From Terana coerulea (Eukaryota > Basidiomycota > Agaricomycetes > Polyporales > Phanerochaetaceae), in assembly GCA_024811115.1 (NCBI GenBank), contig JAKOGH010000002.1, positions 310,001 through 374,000 of the forward strand: a stretch of DNA of 64,000 nucleotides, given 5' to 3'. The notes beneath the pieces were generated by a model, which worked only from the letters and a program-made list of their open reading frames with translations, had not been told where the DNA came from and did no database searches. Below are positions 23,829 to 33,674 of this stretch, in pieces. Position numbers and translations under genes: made by a program. Each line of letters begins with the position of its first letter. Within the stretch, counting starts at the first letter, position 1.

Positions 23829-24073
23829 CCCCCAGCCTCTGTTACAGTCAAAGAGGAGGAAGAGTATAAAGTCGAAGAAGTCCTTAACAGCAGAGTCTTC
23901 TGCCGGCAATGCCAATACCTCATCAAGTGGAAAGGCTACAGCTCTGTTTCAAACTCCTGGGAACCTGCAAAAAACCTTGAGAATGCCCCTGAAGCCATCA
24001 AAAGTTCCATAAGTCACATCCCAATGCAGCCCAACACATCAATGCCACCATGTTTGCATCTCTGCCATGGCAA

Positions 24074-24498
24074 TGTCGCAGATGGACACGCATATATAGT
24101 ATTACTTTTCATTTTCTCGCATTTGTTTAGCATAAATACATGGCCTGGTAGCAGCTCTAGAGCCTCTGGACTTCATTCCGATGATCCCGGCGCTTAGCGC
24201 CCAAATGCGGCTCGATTCTTCCCACGTTCTCGGACACTTAGCACTCTGGACTCTCTGGCCTTGTCCCTCATCTCGACCTCTTGGTCATTGAGGACAAGGT
24301 ATGTATTCGATACACTGTACATTGTAGCAATACTAACTTGGTCATTGGGGATAAGTATTGGCACCAGCCTACTTATTCTGTGAGGTCTACTTGGAGTTGG
24401 CCTTCGTCGCCCTCCTTTTACGTGATTCTACTATCTATTCCACATCCGGCTCCAATCTGTCCGCTCTGGTTACGTGTTGAGCTCGTTTTCACGACAGG
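24074..24498. repeat. LTR-like repeat, copy 1
   Basis: Begins TGTCGCAGATGGAC just downstream of the Gypsy chromodomain and recurs at 24607-25026. Shared phrases include CCAAATGCGGCT and TTGATTCTTCCCAC-like text, ACACTTAGCACT, AACTTGGTCATT and CTCCAATCTG. The position after pol and the TGT start fit a 3' LTR. A polypurine tract is not evident directly before this copy. Confidence 0.65.
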
Positions 24499-24606
24499 CA
24501 ACTACTACAAAACTTCATCAACACTATATCACCAGAGTTTGAATAGGAAGAGGGGAGATTTGAGGCACTCGGTCCATCGAGAACAATAGACTTTAGCAAG
24601 GGGTAA

Positions 24607-25026
24607 TATTGCAGATGGACATGTATAAGTAGTATTTTTCATTTTTTTACATTTATTCAGTATAGAGACAAGGCCTGATGGCAGCCCCAGAGCCTTGGAC
24701 TTCATTTCGATGATTCTGGCACTTATCGCCCAAATGCGGCTTGATTCTTCCCACATTCTCAGACACTTAGCACTTTGGACTCTCTAACCTTGCTCTTTAT
24801 CTCAACCTTTGGGTCATTAGAGACAAGGTGTGTATTCTATGTACTGTACCTCATAAGCAATGCTAACTTGGTCATTAGGAATAAGTATTGGCTCAGGCCT
24901 GCATGTTCTATGAGATCTACTGAGAGTTAGCCTCCGTCACCCTCCTTGTACTTTCTTTTTCATCTATTCAACATTTACTCCAATCTGCTCACTCCTGGTA
25001 TGCATTGAGTATGTCTCTGCAACAGA
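24607..25026. repeat. LTR-like repeat, copy 2
   Basis: Diverged direct copy of 24074-24498. Relative to copy 1 most differences are C-to-T or G-to-A (for example TATTGCAG for TGTCGCAG). A purine run (AAGGGG) lies immediately before it, as expected for a polypurine tract preceding a 3' LTR. About 110 bp separate the two copies. Confidence 0.65.
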
Positions 25027-25378
25027 AGGTAGGCAGTAAATATGCCACCAGAATGAGTGATCTCACCATCATCTTGAGAACTCTTGCCAGTGGAGGCATT
25101 GAGAGTGGCGCCGTGTTTGCAGCCAGTGTGTAGGTATACCAGTTTATGCAGCTATAAGAGCAAGCAGCTTGAGCACTGTTGGCTAAAAAGTTGAACTCAT
25201 GTCAGTGTAAGTTAACCATCACATACCAATAAAGACTCACTTTGGTTGGTGTACATGATATTGCCAATAGTGGTGTTGCACGGCAGTGTCACTGAGCTAC
25301 TGGGGCTTATAAGCACAGACATTATGGCTGTTGAGCTTCCAAATGCCAGTGCTTGTGGACACAGACACTAAAATCATC

Positions 25379-25530
25379 AAACTGATGGTGCCCGTAAATA
25401 ACAGCACTGTGGCGGCCAAGCTGATGGTGCTTGTAGGCACAATAGTGGCAGTTGAGCTAATAGTGCTTATAGGCGCAATGGTGGCAGTCGAGCTGATAGT
25501 GCTTGTAGGCTTAGTTGTAGTAGTTGTGAT
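25379..25530. repeat. Minisatellite, 36-bp period
   Basis: About three and a half copies of a unit starting AGCTGATGGTGCTTGTAGGC and ending with a GTGGCAGTTG variant. In one plus-strand frame it encodes a hydrophobic 12-residue repeat (VELIVLVGAMVA), but the surrounding frame shows no other gene-like features. Confidence 0.7.
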
Positions 25531-27428
25531 GGTTATAGTGTTACCTGGTTGTATGACAAACTGTGATTATTTAGCCCTGCTTTTATATGTTTCCAGTTCC
25601 ATTGTGAAGTTAGTACTTCATTGGATTCTGTATCTTTTTGCTTCTGCCAAATAGCCCCTTAATAGCTTTTAAGTAGAAGCAAATTTTGAGCTCTTGATTG
25701 TTATAATCCACATCTGCACATAGTGCAAGCAGAGCCCATGCTCATCATTAAAAAGCTGCATTGCAGGTACAAACTTTGTAGAAATCAAATAAGAGTTGCC
25801 CCCATAGGTTGCTATAAGGATACTAGACTCTAGCTGTCGAACTTTGTAAATAAAGTCAAATGCCTCACCTCGCATTAAAGCAGTGTTGCATCAAACTTAC
25901 ATGATCATTTTTCTTCACTTAACACATAATGGCTTTGGCAGTGGAGGGGTGTAAAGAGTGGATACTGGCAACCTTTTGGCGCTGGTAAGTTAAAGTTCAA
26001 GTTGGGAACTTGCTGGCTGTGTGATGCCACATCAGTCCAGACTCCACTAGTTCTCTCTAGCGTCTATCAAACACCACAAAGCAAGAGCTGCTGAAACCAT
26101 GACACATGCGCTCTTGCACGCACTTGATTTGTGGTTTGCTTTAGCTTTGAGCTACTCTGTCAGTCACATACAGCCCCACTATCCCTAAGTCACAAAACAC
26201 GCATTAAATCACCACCACCTCTGAACTAGTGCATCAACTGTGAATCAACAACTAGGGAAATGCTAACGATTTGTTAAGCTGAACAACAATTACCGTCAGT
26301 TCTCGGTTGTACGTGACATAGACCATAGTCAGTATTGCAAAGAATAGTCTGCACAGCACCTTTCACAAGGCCAACTTTCAAAAGGTGGAGAAGCTATATT
26401 GCACACCAATCAGCAACAGATATGTTCTCTTCTGGCTTCTGGCTACATGCATTGACTCTAACTTCTGACATTGGCGCAGCGGATCCAGTACCAGTACACT
26501 CTATTTCATCACATATGACAAAGACAATCCAGGCAAGCTATATTATGGACAGGCCTGATAGTGGGGAGGTGGCCCAATGTGGAACAAATTGTATGGATTG
26601 AACTCGAAGGCGTTAGACAAATGAACCAATTCATAGGCAGACTCCTGCCGGGCTGCGAAGACCTGTTGCAAGAACACAGACCACTCAAGTGCTACTAGCC
26701 GATGTTTTTCCAGGACTAGCTTTCAGCACTCAATCATCCATGTAGTATTTTATAATTAATTTCACTACCTATCGCTCTGTCAGTCTGAATTAAAGATTAC
26801 TTACCAACCTTTTCAACAGCACAGTATGACCAGTTGAAGCGATGGCGGACCATGCAGAGTGCCACCTGAGATTTTGTTATTTCTGGGAGAAGGGTTCTGG
26901 AAAGCCTCTTACACATCTACCGCTGGACATTGGCAGGGTGAATGGGTGAACATTGTTAATTAACAAGCAACTCACCATAGAAGTAAGATGTACTTGTCGC
27001 AAGCGAGTCAAAAAGAACTGAGCAAATGTGACGGAGATGTAATTCTAACAAAGATATCCACAAATACTTTGGTTCGCAAAGGTCCGGCTTGCAATACGGA
27101 CGTGCGTGAGGCCAATCAACAGACTATCAGACTGTAGCTCAGGATGTGGGAAAGTCACTGTATATGTAGTTACCTAATCAACAGACTATCAGACTATACT
27201 GTAGAGTGCGAGCAAGTAAGTACAAGGGATGTCCATGAAAGGCAAAGGTATACACATGCTCAGGATGTGGGAAAGTCACTGAGCATGCTGGATGCGAAGT
27301 GCAGGAATATAAGGAAAACGAAGGTGACTCGATACCGGGCATCGTAATTAAGGGACAAGGGACCGTAACGAAGGCAAAAAGGATAAATGGTTAGTCTCCC
27401 TAGGCAGACCTTTAAATCTTTGATATAA
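25531..27428. other. Right part of the transposon island, no gene recognised
   Basis: A 68-codon minus frame at 25669-25875 and an 88-codon plus frame at 26335-26601 look somewhat protein-like, but neither has a recognisable domain or splice partner. The composition is AT-rich as in the rest of the island. Confidence 0.35.
27114..27281. repeat. Two interleaved perfect direct repeats
   Basis: AATCAACAGACTATCAGACT occurs at 27114-27133 and 27176-27195. A 24-bp block starting GCTCAGGATGTGGG occurs at 27137-27160 and 27258-27281. Copies are identical, so the duplications are recent compared with the decayed surroundings. Confidence 0.85.
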
Positions 27429-27705
27429 GGTCTGCACTAATTCTGACGCCCCCTTGGCAGAGGGGGTCGGATAGCCTTTTAGGAAGGCACTTTTACCGTC
27501 ACTTTCCATCTCCTCCCGCACCTCAGCGCTCAGCGAGCACAATGGGGACGTACAGCTTCTCAGAAGGCTTCATGAGCCTGCTGGTACTTGCAATGGCCCA
27601 TCTTCAGCGTACAGAGACAACTCCTCCCGCAAGCGGGCCTGTCCGGGTGCCTTCCTAAAAGGCTATTGGACTCCCTCTGCCAGGGGGCGTCAAATTGGTA
27701 CAGAC
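27429..27705. mobile_element. Short inverted-repeat element (MITE-like, about 277 bp)
   Basis: The arms at 27430-27490 and 27647-27705 are imperfect inverted copies of about 60 bp. Each carries TAGCCTTTTAGGAAGGCAC next to a GACGCCCCCTGGCAGAGGG-like block and an outer GTCTG end. The flanks show TAA on both sides, a possible 3-bp target duplication as in PIF/Harbinger elements, but this is weak. The inside (about 155 bp) has no open frame of note. Confidence 0.7.
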
Positions 27706-28778
27706 TAATAAATGGTGCCCGTACTAAGAGACGGAGCTAGCAGCCTTTGTGGCGCAGCCGCGGCGAGTCCATGGGCGCTTGCGCGCCGATGCGCGCACCT
27801 CGTCGTACAACTTCGACAAATTCCTCCTCCCAGCCATATATGTAGACGATCAGGAGCATCTACGCCACCGCTTGTCACAGAAAAAGTCCCCTACAACGCT
27901 GCAGTGCAAAATCTCGAACGCGAGGGAGATCGTGCAACGGCTGCGCGCAAGCTGATCTCGGTGGCTTGGGACCGGCCTTATCGCTGCCTGCTTCTGGAGA
28001 GACTTTCAATGCAGGCATTGTCCCACGAGTGAGGAGGGTCCAGTCGGGGCCCAAGGGCAGTGGAGAATGGTTCCGGGGACGGCGTAGATGAACGGCTTGC
28101 TTTGATGACTACGGCGTCGTATGCGTCGGCGGAGCTGACGATGCTTGACGAGGGGTATTGGCAGCGGTGAAGAAGGACTGTACTGCGCAAGAGGCTGAGA
28201 TGTGGGGCATTCCGGGGCCGAATGTGAACGACGCTGGTCCTATGGAGGGAACACCACCTGGCGGATAGTTGCCGCCGTCAAATGCACAGCCTCCAGGAGG
28301 TAGTAGGAAATGGCAAGTGGAGCAGCGTCATGCCAACGAGCAAGCGAAGAAGAGCAGTCGGTGCCGTGCCACCGCACGGCCACACTTTCCGCGTACTGCC
28401 GTTAGGCATGCATCCCGGCTGTACAAACCTTGCATTTTGTGCACAGCATCTGCTCCAGGTCTATTCTCCTCAGCGCGCTTGGACACCATGAAGGAAGACG
28501 GGACGTACCTCCGTGAGCACCGCAGCAGCACACGCGCCGTCATCCCGGCGGGGATGGCGCAGTGCGCCATGCGAGAGGAAAAAGGGATTTATGATTACAG
28601 TACATTCGACATGTAGGGTAACATTGTGGCGAGAGCTACAATACAAGACAGTATACTACATGCAAGTCATATCTTAGAAGGTTCCAAACTCGGGGTATCA
28701 TGAGAGGTCCCAGAATAGCCGTCTACTCCTAAACAAAGCGAGGATACAAAAATCAAATAGGATACGAGGTAAGGAAAA
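27706..28778. other. No confident gene; GC-rich open fragment at 27.75-27.95 kb
   Basis: A plus-strand fragment (about 27750-27955) contains SSYNFDKFLLPAIYVDD and looks coding by composition. It follows directly after the inverted-repeat element, has no start or end that I can place and no recognised domain. It may be a gene remnant cut by the transposon island edge. Confidence 0.3.
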
Positions 28779-30116
28779 TCAATGGCTGAGGGCTGCCTGC
28801 GCGACCTCTGCTTCAAATATCCGCATCTCGAACGCCTTCTTGAAGGTGTTGAACTGCTTGCCGGGTACGGCGAAGACCACTTTGTCGAAGACGTCCTTGA
28901 AGCGCGCGGCGGCCGGACCCTCGCCACAGACGAGGAGCTCCGCACTGATCGCAGCGACGGTCTCGACGTTGTTCTCGCTGGAACCGCAGCCGAACGCGCC
29001 GAGGACGAGCGTGCGATTGCCGCGGTCCTCGAAAACACGCAGGGCACGGCCCATGCGCTCCTTCATGACCGTGCGGATGCCCTCCTCGAAGAAGTCGCGC
29101 TGCTCCGCGGTAATCGTGTGCTTCTGGCGGACGGCGGCAGCGTTGACGGGCACAGCGGAAAGGACGTCCAGCGTGTACGGCGCGATAAAGTCGCCGCCGA
29201 CGGTGTCGCCCGGTGCGGAAATGTCCGCATCGTCGGCGTCGGCGCGGAAGACGACGACGCCGGGGGAGTAGACCATGGAGTGATCCTGGAGGCCGCTACC
29301 GTCCTCGCTGCGGAAACTCTTGTGCTCCTTGTAGAAGTCCCCGGCGGTGGGCGCGGTGAGACTAGCGACGAGCGAGCTTAGCCGCGCGATCGTTTCCTCC
29401 TGCTCGTCGCCGCCGTGAAGGTAGCCTCCACCAGGTTTCTTTGGGGAGGAAAAGGAAAGGACGCCGACGGGAGCGCTGGAGTCCGGAGAAGACGACAGAT
29501 GGCGGGCGGCGGTGAGAGTCGAGCACTGCATGAAGCTAATCTCCGTGCCAGAGGACGTCATGGAATGTGGCGACGGTTCCCAGAGGGCGAGGGATTCAGA
29601 AAAGTGGGGGTAGAACACAGTGCGTTGGCGACTGAGCTGGATCTGTGTAGAAATGTCGTGTGCGACCAGAGAGGTACCGGCCGAGAGCTCACCGGTCTTT
29701 GCAGGCTCGACGACGGGGTACCGACCAAGGTAGGCGATGGTGGGCGAAACCGTGACCACGCGGCGTTCTTCGACATAGCGTCCGTTACCGAGCACAATCT
29801 GCTTTGTCTCCTCCGCCATCGCCGCCCATCGCTCTCGCCGGGCCTTGCGGACGGCGAGCGCGAGCTCGTGCTTGACGTTCGGTTGACGTTCGGACTGCGG
29901 TTTGGGATTCGAAATGGGCGTCTTGAGCTTTGCGCCCTCACCGGATTGTCGTTCTTCGCGGGACACGATCCGGCGTCGCTGCTGTATAGCGTCCTTTTTC
30001 GCCCGTTGTCGTTGGGCGTCCTGGGACGCTGCCCGCTTTGCGATTCTGATTGGTGTGGCTATCCGTGGTCTTGAGCGGCGTTCGAGGCCAGATGTAAGTC
30101 GATGTGGGGTCTTCAT
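28779..30116 (-). CDS. Microbial-type PARG-domain protein (DUF2263)
   Basis: Single uninterrupted exon of 445 codons starting MKTPHRLTSG. The first ~100 residues are Arg/Lys-rich. The second half matches the microbial-type poly(ADP-ribose) glycohydrolase family: VLSFSSPKKPGGGYLHGG with EQEETIARLSSL forms the GGG-X-QEE catalytic signature. SMVYSPGVVVFR, the VNAAAVRQ region and RTLVLGAFGCGSSENN follow. Members remove ADP-ribose from proteins or free chains. The catalytic Glu pair (QEE) is intact. The basic N-terminal extension could target nucleus or mitochondrion; I cannot decide. It is transcribed away from the plus-strand membrane-protein gene at 30.6 kb, so the two share a promoter region of about 0.5 kb. 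Confidence 0.9.
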   Translation of the reverse strand: MKTPHRLTSGLERRSRPRIATPIRIAKRAASQDAQRQRAKKDAIQQRRRIVSREERQSGEGAKLKTPISNPKPQSERQPNVKHELALAVRKARRERWAAMAEETKQIVLGNGRYVEERRVVTVSPTIAYLGRYPVVEPAKTGELSAGTSLVAHDISTQIQLSRQRTVFYPHFSESLALWEPSPHSMTSSGTEISFMQCSTLTAARHLSSSPDSSAPVGVLSFSSPKKPGGGYLHGGDEQEETIARLSSLVASLTAPTAGDFYKEHKSFRSEDGSGLQDHSMVYSPGVVVFRADADDADISAPGDTVGGDFIAPYTLDVLSAVPVNAAAVRQKHTITAEQRDFFEEGIRTVMKERMGRALRVFEDRGNRTLVLGAFGCGSSENNVETVAAISAELLVCGEGPAAARFKDVFDKVVFAVPGKQFNTFKKAFEMRIFEAEVAQAALSH

Positions 30117-30513
30117 TGTGTCTTGAACAGGTCCAGGAAGGGAGAGAGGGGTTCGTTGGTGTGCTTGAGCGGTGCGCAGTTGTGGCCGTCGGTCTAGATG
30201 GTGGGGCGTGTCATGGAGCTACTGTACCGGCGGCGGCGGAGTGACTGCTAAGCCGCTCAGTGCTGGGCTTGAATATTAGTTGTGGTAAAGTAATGACCGC
30301 TCGACTGGCTTTGTATGTTGATACTCCGCTTAATCTATGTAAGCACAGTTCTGCACCATATATAGAAATAGTCAACACCAGCAGCCACCAGAGCGTCCAG
30401 CTCAAGCTCATCAATGCAGCTGAGCTGCAACGGACCGACAGTGTTTATTCGATTTCACATTTACTGGACTGTTTGTTGTGGCCGCCAGCCATGTTTGGGC
30501 GTAAGCCCGATGC

Positions 30514-30520
30514 TATAAAA
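30514..30520 (+). promoter_or_regulatory. TATA box of the membrane-protein gene at 30.6 kb
   Basis: TATAAAA about 90 bp upstream of ATG 30610, followed by a CT-rich stretch and CACACC-type sequence typical of fungal core promoters. Confidence 0.6.
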
Positions 30521-30609
30521 CTCGCCCGCTCTTTCTCTTTGGCCTGCACACCCACCACAACCCCCCTCTCATCGCACACAGCTTCTTGCTCGACATTCCC
30601 CCTGCCGCC

Positions 30610-32974
30610 ATGTCCTCGACAGCGACTGAGACACCCACTCACGCGGATGCCATAAAGCGGATCAGCACTCTGCCTAAAGCGGCACAGCCATTGCGTGGCG
30701 ACCGACGCGACCTCGACGGCCTGCACGGTAAGTCTCGACTTCCGAGCATTTTTCACCGACCTCTAATATTCAACCCCTCGCAGATCTTGTCCTGGCCTCC
30801 AGTTCTGCCTCCTCTTCCAGTCTTTCTTCATCATCTCGTCCTCATATCCTCTGTCCGACCGCCCGAGCGCCTGAAAGACGCGTTCCCGTCGACGGAACCA
30901 ATAATCCTAACACGGCGATCGGCCATCCCACCCCTTCATTTCCTCAGTGTTCAGCTGTACTATCTTCTTTGCTCCAAATTGTCGTCACTTTCTTCGCCGT
31001 GCTTCTGTTTCTCCTTCTCACAGTCATCGAGTCTGTATATTTTTATGCCCTCTTGTTGTGTCTCCCTCTGCTCGATAGCTTCATCAGGCCTCTCCGGAGC
31101 CTCGTCGCCGCTGTCGATGCCGCCTCGAACGCTTCACCAGCAGAGCGCGATGACGCTGACAGAAGGGTCCGCAAGACATGGTCCAAGTACTGCAAGGCTC
31201 ACGCGAACGAGGCCGAGCTCTTGAGCGGAATCTGCGGGGTGGTCCTCGGGTGAGTGCTCCTCGTGCTGTGGACGCTTATGGGCGGCCTCGATCGTAATTA
31301 TCCGCTGATCGCACCTGAGACAGACTCACCATCGCCCTCCTGACGATCACCAGCAGGACCCCTGACAATATGGGGAGACGCCTGAGGCCAAATCCGTATC
31401 ATTTTGACGAAATTTGACCCCTCACGCCTGGTGCAGTCCGTATCAAAAGCCGGCCGTCAGGCCGGCGAGCCTGAGCCTTTGGTCCGTATCCGACCTGCGA
31501 AAGGAGGTATGCCTGATCCCCTGGGCCCGAGGCCTGAGGCGGAACGACTCGGCCCTTTGACCGTCCTGGGTTACTTAGCTTGACGAGTTACCGAGAAATC
31601 AAAATTCTTGCCTACTCTCTGCCGAGCTGAACGCAACGAGGTCTCGAGAGGCCATAGTTGCCGCGGTCTAGCTCGACACTGCTAAGGCGCGTGGGAACCC
31701 GGCGACCGAGGCAGATGCTGTTGCAGAAGCAACAGCAAGCGAGGAAGCATGTAGTGTGTACATGTGTAATATACAGCTTTACAGCATGAAACGTCCATTC
31801 TCGACCTGCTTCATAGTGCGCTGAGCAATGTACTTACACTGTATAATATGTACTACAAGCCTGGGACGCCTGGTCCTGTCCGTCCGTATCAAATCCGGCC
31901 GTCAGGCCGAAACGCCTGAGGCAATCCGTACTGATTTGACCCAAAATCAGAAATTTCCGTCCGTATTCCTGGGACGAAATCGCGGACCCCCGGCTCAGGC
32001 GTCCCCCCCTATTGTCAGGGGTCCTTCACCAGCATCGGGGAAGAGATCGTCACCAAATCGATCGCTCTCGCCTCCATGTTTGCATGCGCCGCCGGCATTG
32101 CGCTCTCGCTCAACACCCGGCGTCATATGGGCAACGTCCTTCAGATTCATGAAGCGCCGTATGATTGGGCCAGGGTCAGTTACTCGCCATCCATATAGAC
32201 CTCATTGACACGATCTGTCACCATAGCTTGCGCAACGCAGCCGGTATGCTCGATTCTCTACTGTGTCAATGCTCGCAGCGGCGCCTACCGCTTGGACTGT
32301 GTGGTAAGTAGTTACGCATCCACAATGCATTAATTAGGTGTTTAGGCCTTCCATCATCTAGGTCTGGAGTGTCGTTCGTTGCTCTCCTCTTCAGCTATAT
32401 CTGGCGAGCTCGTCATACGATGATCAATGTCGACATGGTCCCAGGAAACTCCAGCCTACCCACTCTGTTCACTATTGCCACAGCCCATGCCGGCGTCGCC
32501 TCAAATTCGACAGGCTCTGATCAACCACCAATGGAGATCACCTCTCTTCCGTGGGCCTCTCGTATACCACTCGCTATCGTCTTCGTTGTCGCCCTCGCGC
32601 ACTTCGTCTTCCACGCCTTCTACTTCACCAAGCTTGGCCTACCCTTCCCCATCCCCGAGCCCGACGCGGAGCTTGGCAACCTCCAGGCTTTGCCCAACAA
32701 CGCGGCCAACCCCGCGGATGTTTCTCGTTCGCTGGTCAACACCGCCAAACCTGGGGCATCTCAAGCCAACCATGCCTCCATTGCCGGTGAAGACCCCGTC
32801 GACGCTGCCCTTGATGACGCGGACGGTTCCACCTTGCATGAAATCAGCCTCAAGGGTGGAGACCAGGAGCATCTGAGCGGCACGGTTGACGGGGCGGTAA
32901 GTTCATTACTTCTTTGCCTGTGGACAATTTTATTAAAGGCAAATGTCATCCAGCTCTGTTCCGCACTGACATAA
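30610..32974 (+). CDS. Multi-pass membrane protein, lineage-specific family, member 1
   Basis: Exons: 30610-30727, 30784-31249, 32033-32173, 32227-32243, 32279-32303 and 32362 to about 32897; the last exon is uncertain. After a Ser-rich N-terminus come hydrophobic segments: LLQIVVTFFAVLLFLLLTVI and a following FYALLLCLPLL, then ALASMFACAAGIALSL, SGVSFVALLFSYIW and AIVFVVALAHFVFHAF. Between them are soluble loops with RRVRKTWSKYCKAH and LNTRRHMGNVLQ. The C-terminal tail is acidic. It shares order, spacing and an intron position (within the Trp codon of PTAWTVW) with the gene at 44612. No known transporter or receptor motif is seen. One extra G at 32173-32175 obscures the donor after exon 3. 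A 671-bp transposon sits in the intron 31250-32032. Confidence 0.7.
31355..32025. mobile_element. 671-bp inverted-repeat transposon inside an intron
   Basis: The ends are 32-bp inverted repeats with two mismatches, starting AGGACCCCTGACAATA and ending in its reverse complement; both continue to GACGCCTGAG. The flanks are perfect 8-bp duplications TCACCAGC at 31347-31354 and 32026-32033. No transposase is encoded. Inside, a phrase GTCCGTATCAAA then GGCCGTCAGGCCG occurs near both ends. An 8-bp target duplication is found in hAT, P and Merlin elements; the TIR does not settle which. The near-perfect ends and duplication suggest a recent insertion. Confidence 0.93.
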
Positions 32975-33674
32975 ATGCACATTATGGGGCTGTGGTGGAT
33001 GATGCAGTCTGGCAATCCATCTTCACAGCTCCGCGATGCTACTAGGATGCAGCGAAGCTGCTCAGTCTTCACTGTACTTCGTTGACTAACGTATGACCCG
33101 AGCGCACGGCGAATGACACTCGTTTATATCACTCGGACTTTTTATCTATCAACTCACGCCTTCTGTTTGTAGTGCCACCGCCCCCTTGCTCGAACTATCG
33201 ACCCGCCGTCGCTTGATAATGTCATAAAACAATGTATCCTTGCTTGTATCTCTACCACTCCTTTTGTATATCTGTCATTACTGAATGTGCTTGTGTTAAA
33301 GTAGAAAAAAGTAGAGCAGTAACGTGTAGATTTAATGGGATATTTGGAAGGATTCACGCTTTGGTGTGATTGAGTCTTACCCAGGTTCTTCTAGGCAGAC
33401 GCAACACGTTCCCTCAGGTAGTGTCGGTATTATTCCCGACAGTGCCAACTTCCACTCAGCTGGCAAGGTCGATGGGGCTTGGCGCTACCAGTTTTGCCGG
33501 TTACTCAAATGTTCCCGAGCCAACGGCGGCAATCAGATCTAGGCCTTATTTTAGGGGTTAGATCACAGCTTTAATTTTCCTGAGTTCGAGTCAGTGTTGC
33601 AGAGAGCTGACTCGACCCATCGGCCTGCACTCTTGCTTCTGTTCTTCACAGAGCGAGACGTGCTCTCTACGACG
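32975..33674. other. Intergenic region, nothing recognised
   Basis: Short open frames only. It contains the 3' flank of the membrane-protein gene and the promoter of the carbamoyl-phosphate synthase gene. An isolated B-box-like GTTCGAGTC near 33585 has no matching A-box or tRNA fold. Confidence 0.4.

Larger units (their letters stand above)
20085..24012 (+). mobile_element. Inactive Ty3/Gypsy chromodomain retrotransposon (pol relic)
   Basis: One broken pol frame shows reverse transcriptase, RNase H, integrase and a C-terminal chromodomain in Gypsy order. RT motifs are LIQDYRKLNKITIKN and YMDDILIYS (about 20720). RNase H has [18 protein letters not shown] (about 21270-21320). Integrase has CEQCQQFKP in its zinc region and SDQGLQFAAKI. 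The chromodomain reads YLIKWKGYSSVSNSWEPA (about 23920). Many in-frame stops interrupt it, and the integrase motif expected as GVD-L reads GAN-L, replacing a catalytic Asp. Gag and protease are not visible. A separate element interrupts it at 22904-23828. It is a chromovirus-type fungal retroelement and cannot be active. Confidence 0.92.

Noticed and set aside
25331..25654. Hydrophobic 107-codon frame that could be a membrane protein
   Set aside because: The hydrophobic repeats come from a 36-bp minisatellite; no other coding evidence.
29415..30074. 219-codon plus-strand frame
   Set aside because: Antisense to the PARG-domain exon, which carries the family motifs on the minus strand.
33570..33600. 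B-box-like GTTCGAGTC as a tRNA gene
   Set aside because: No A-box at the right distance and no acceptor-stem pairing.
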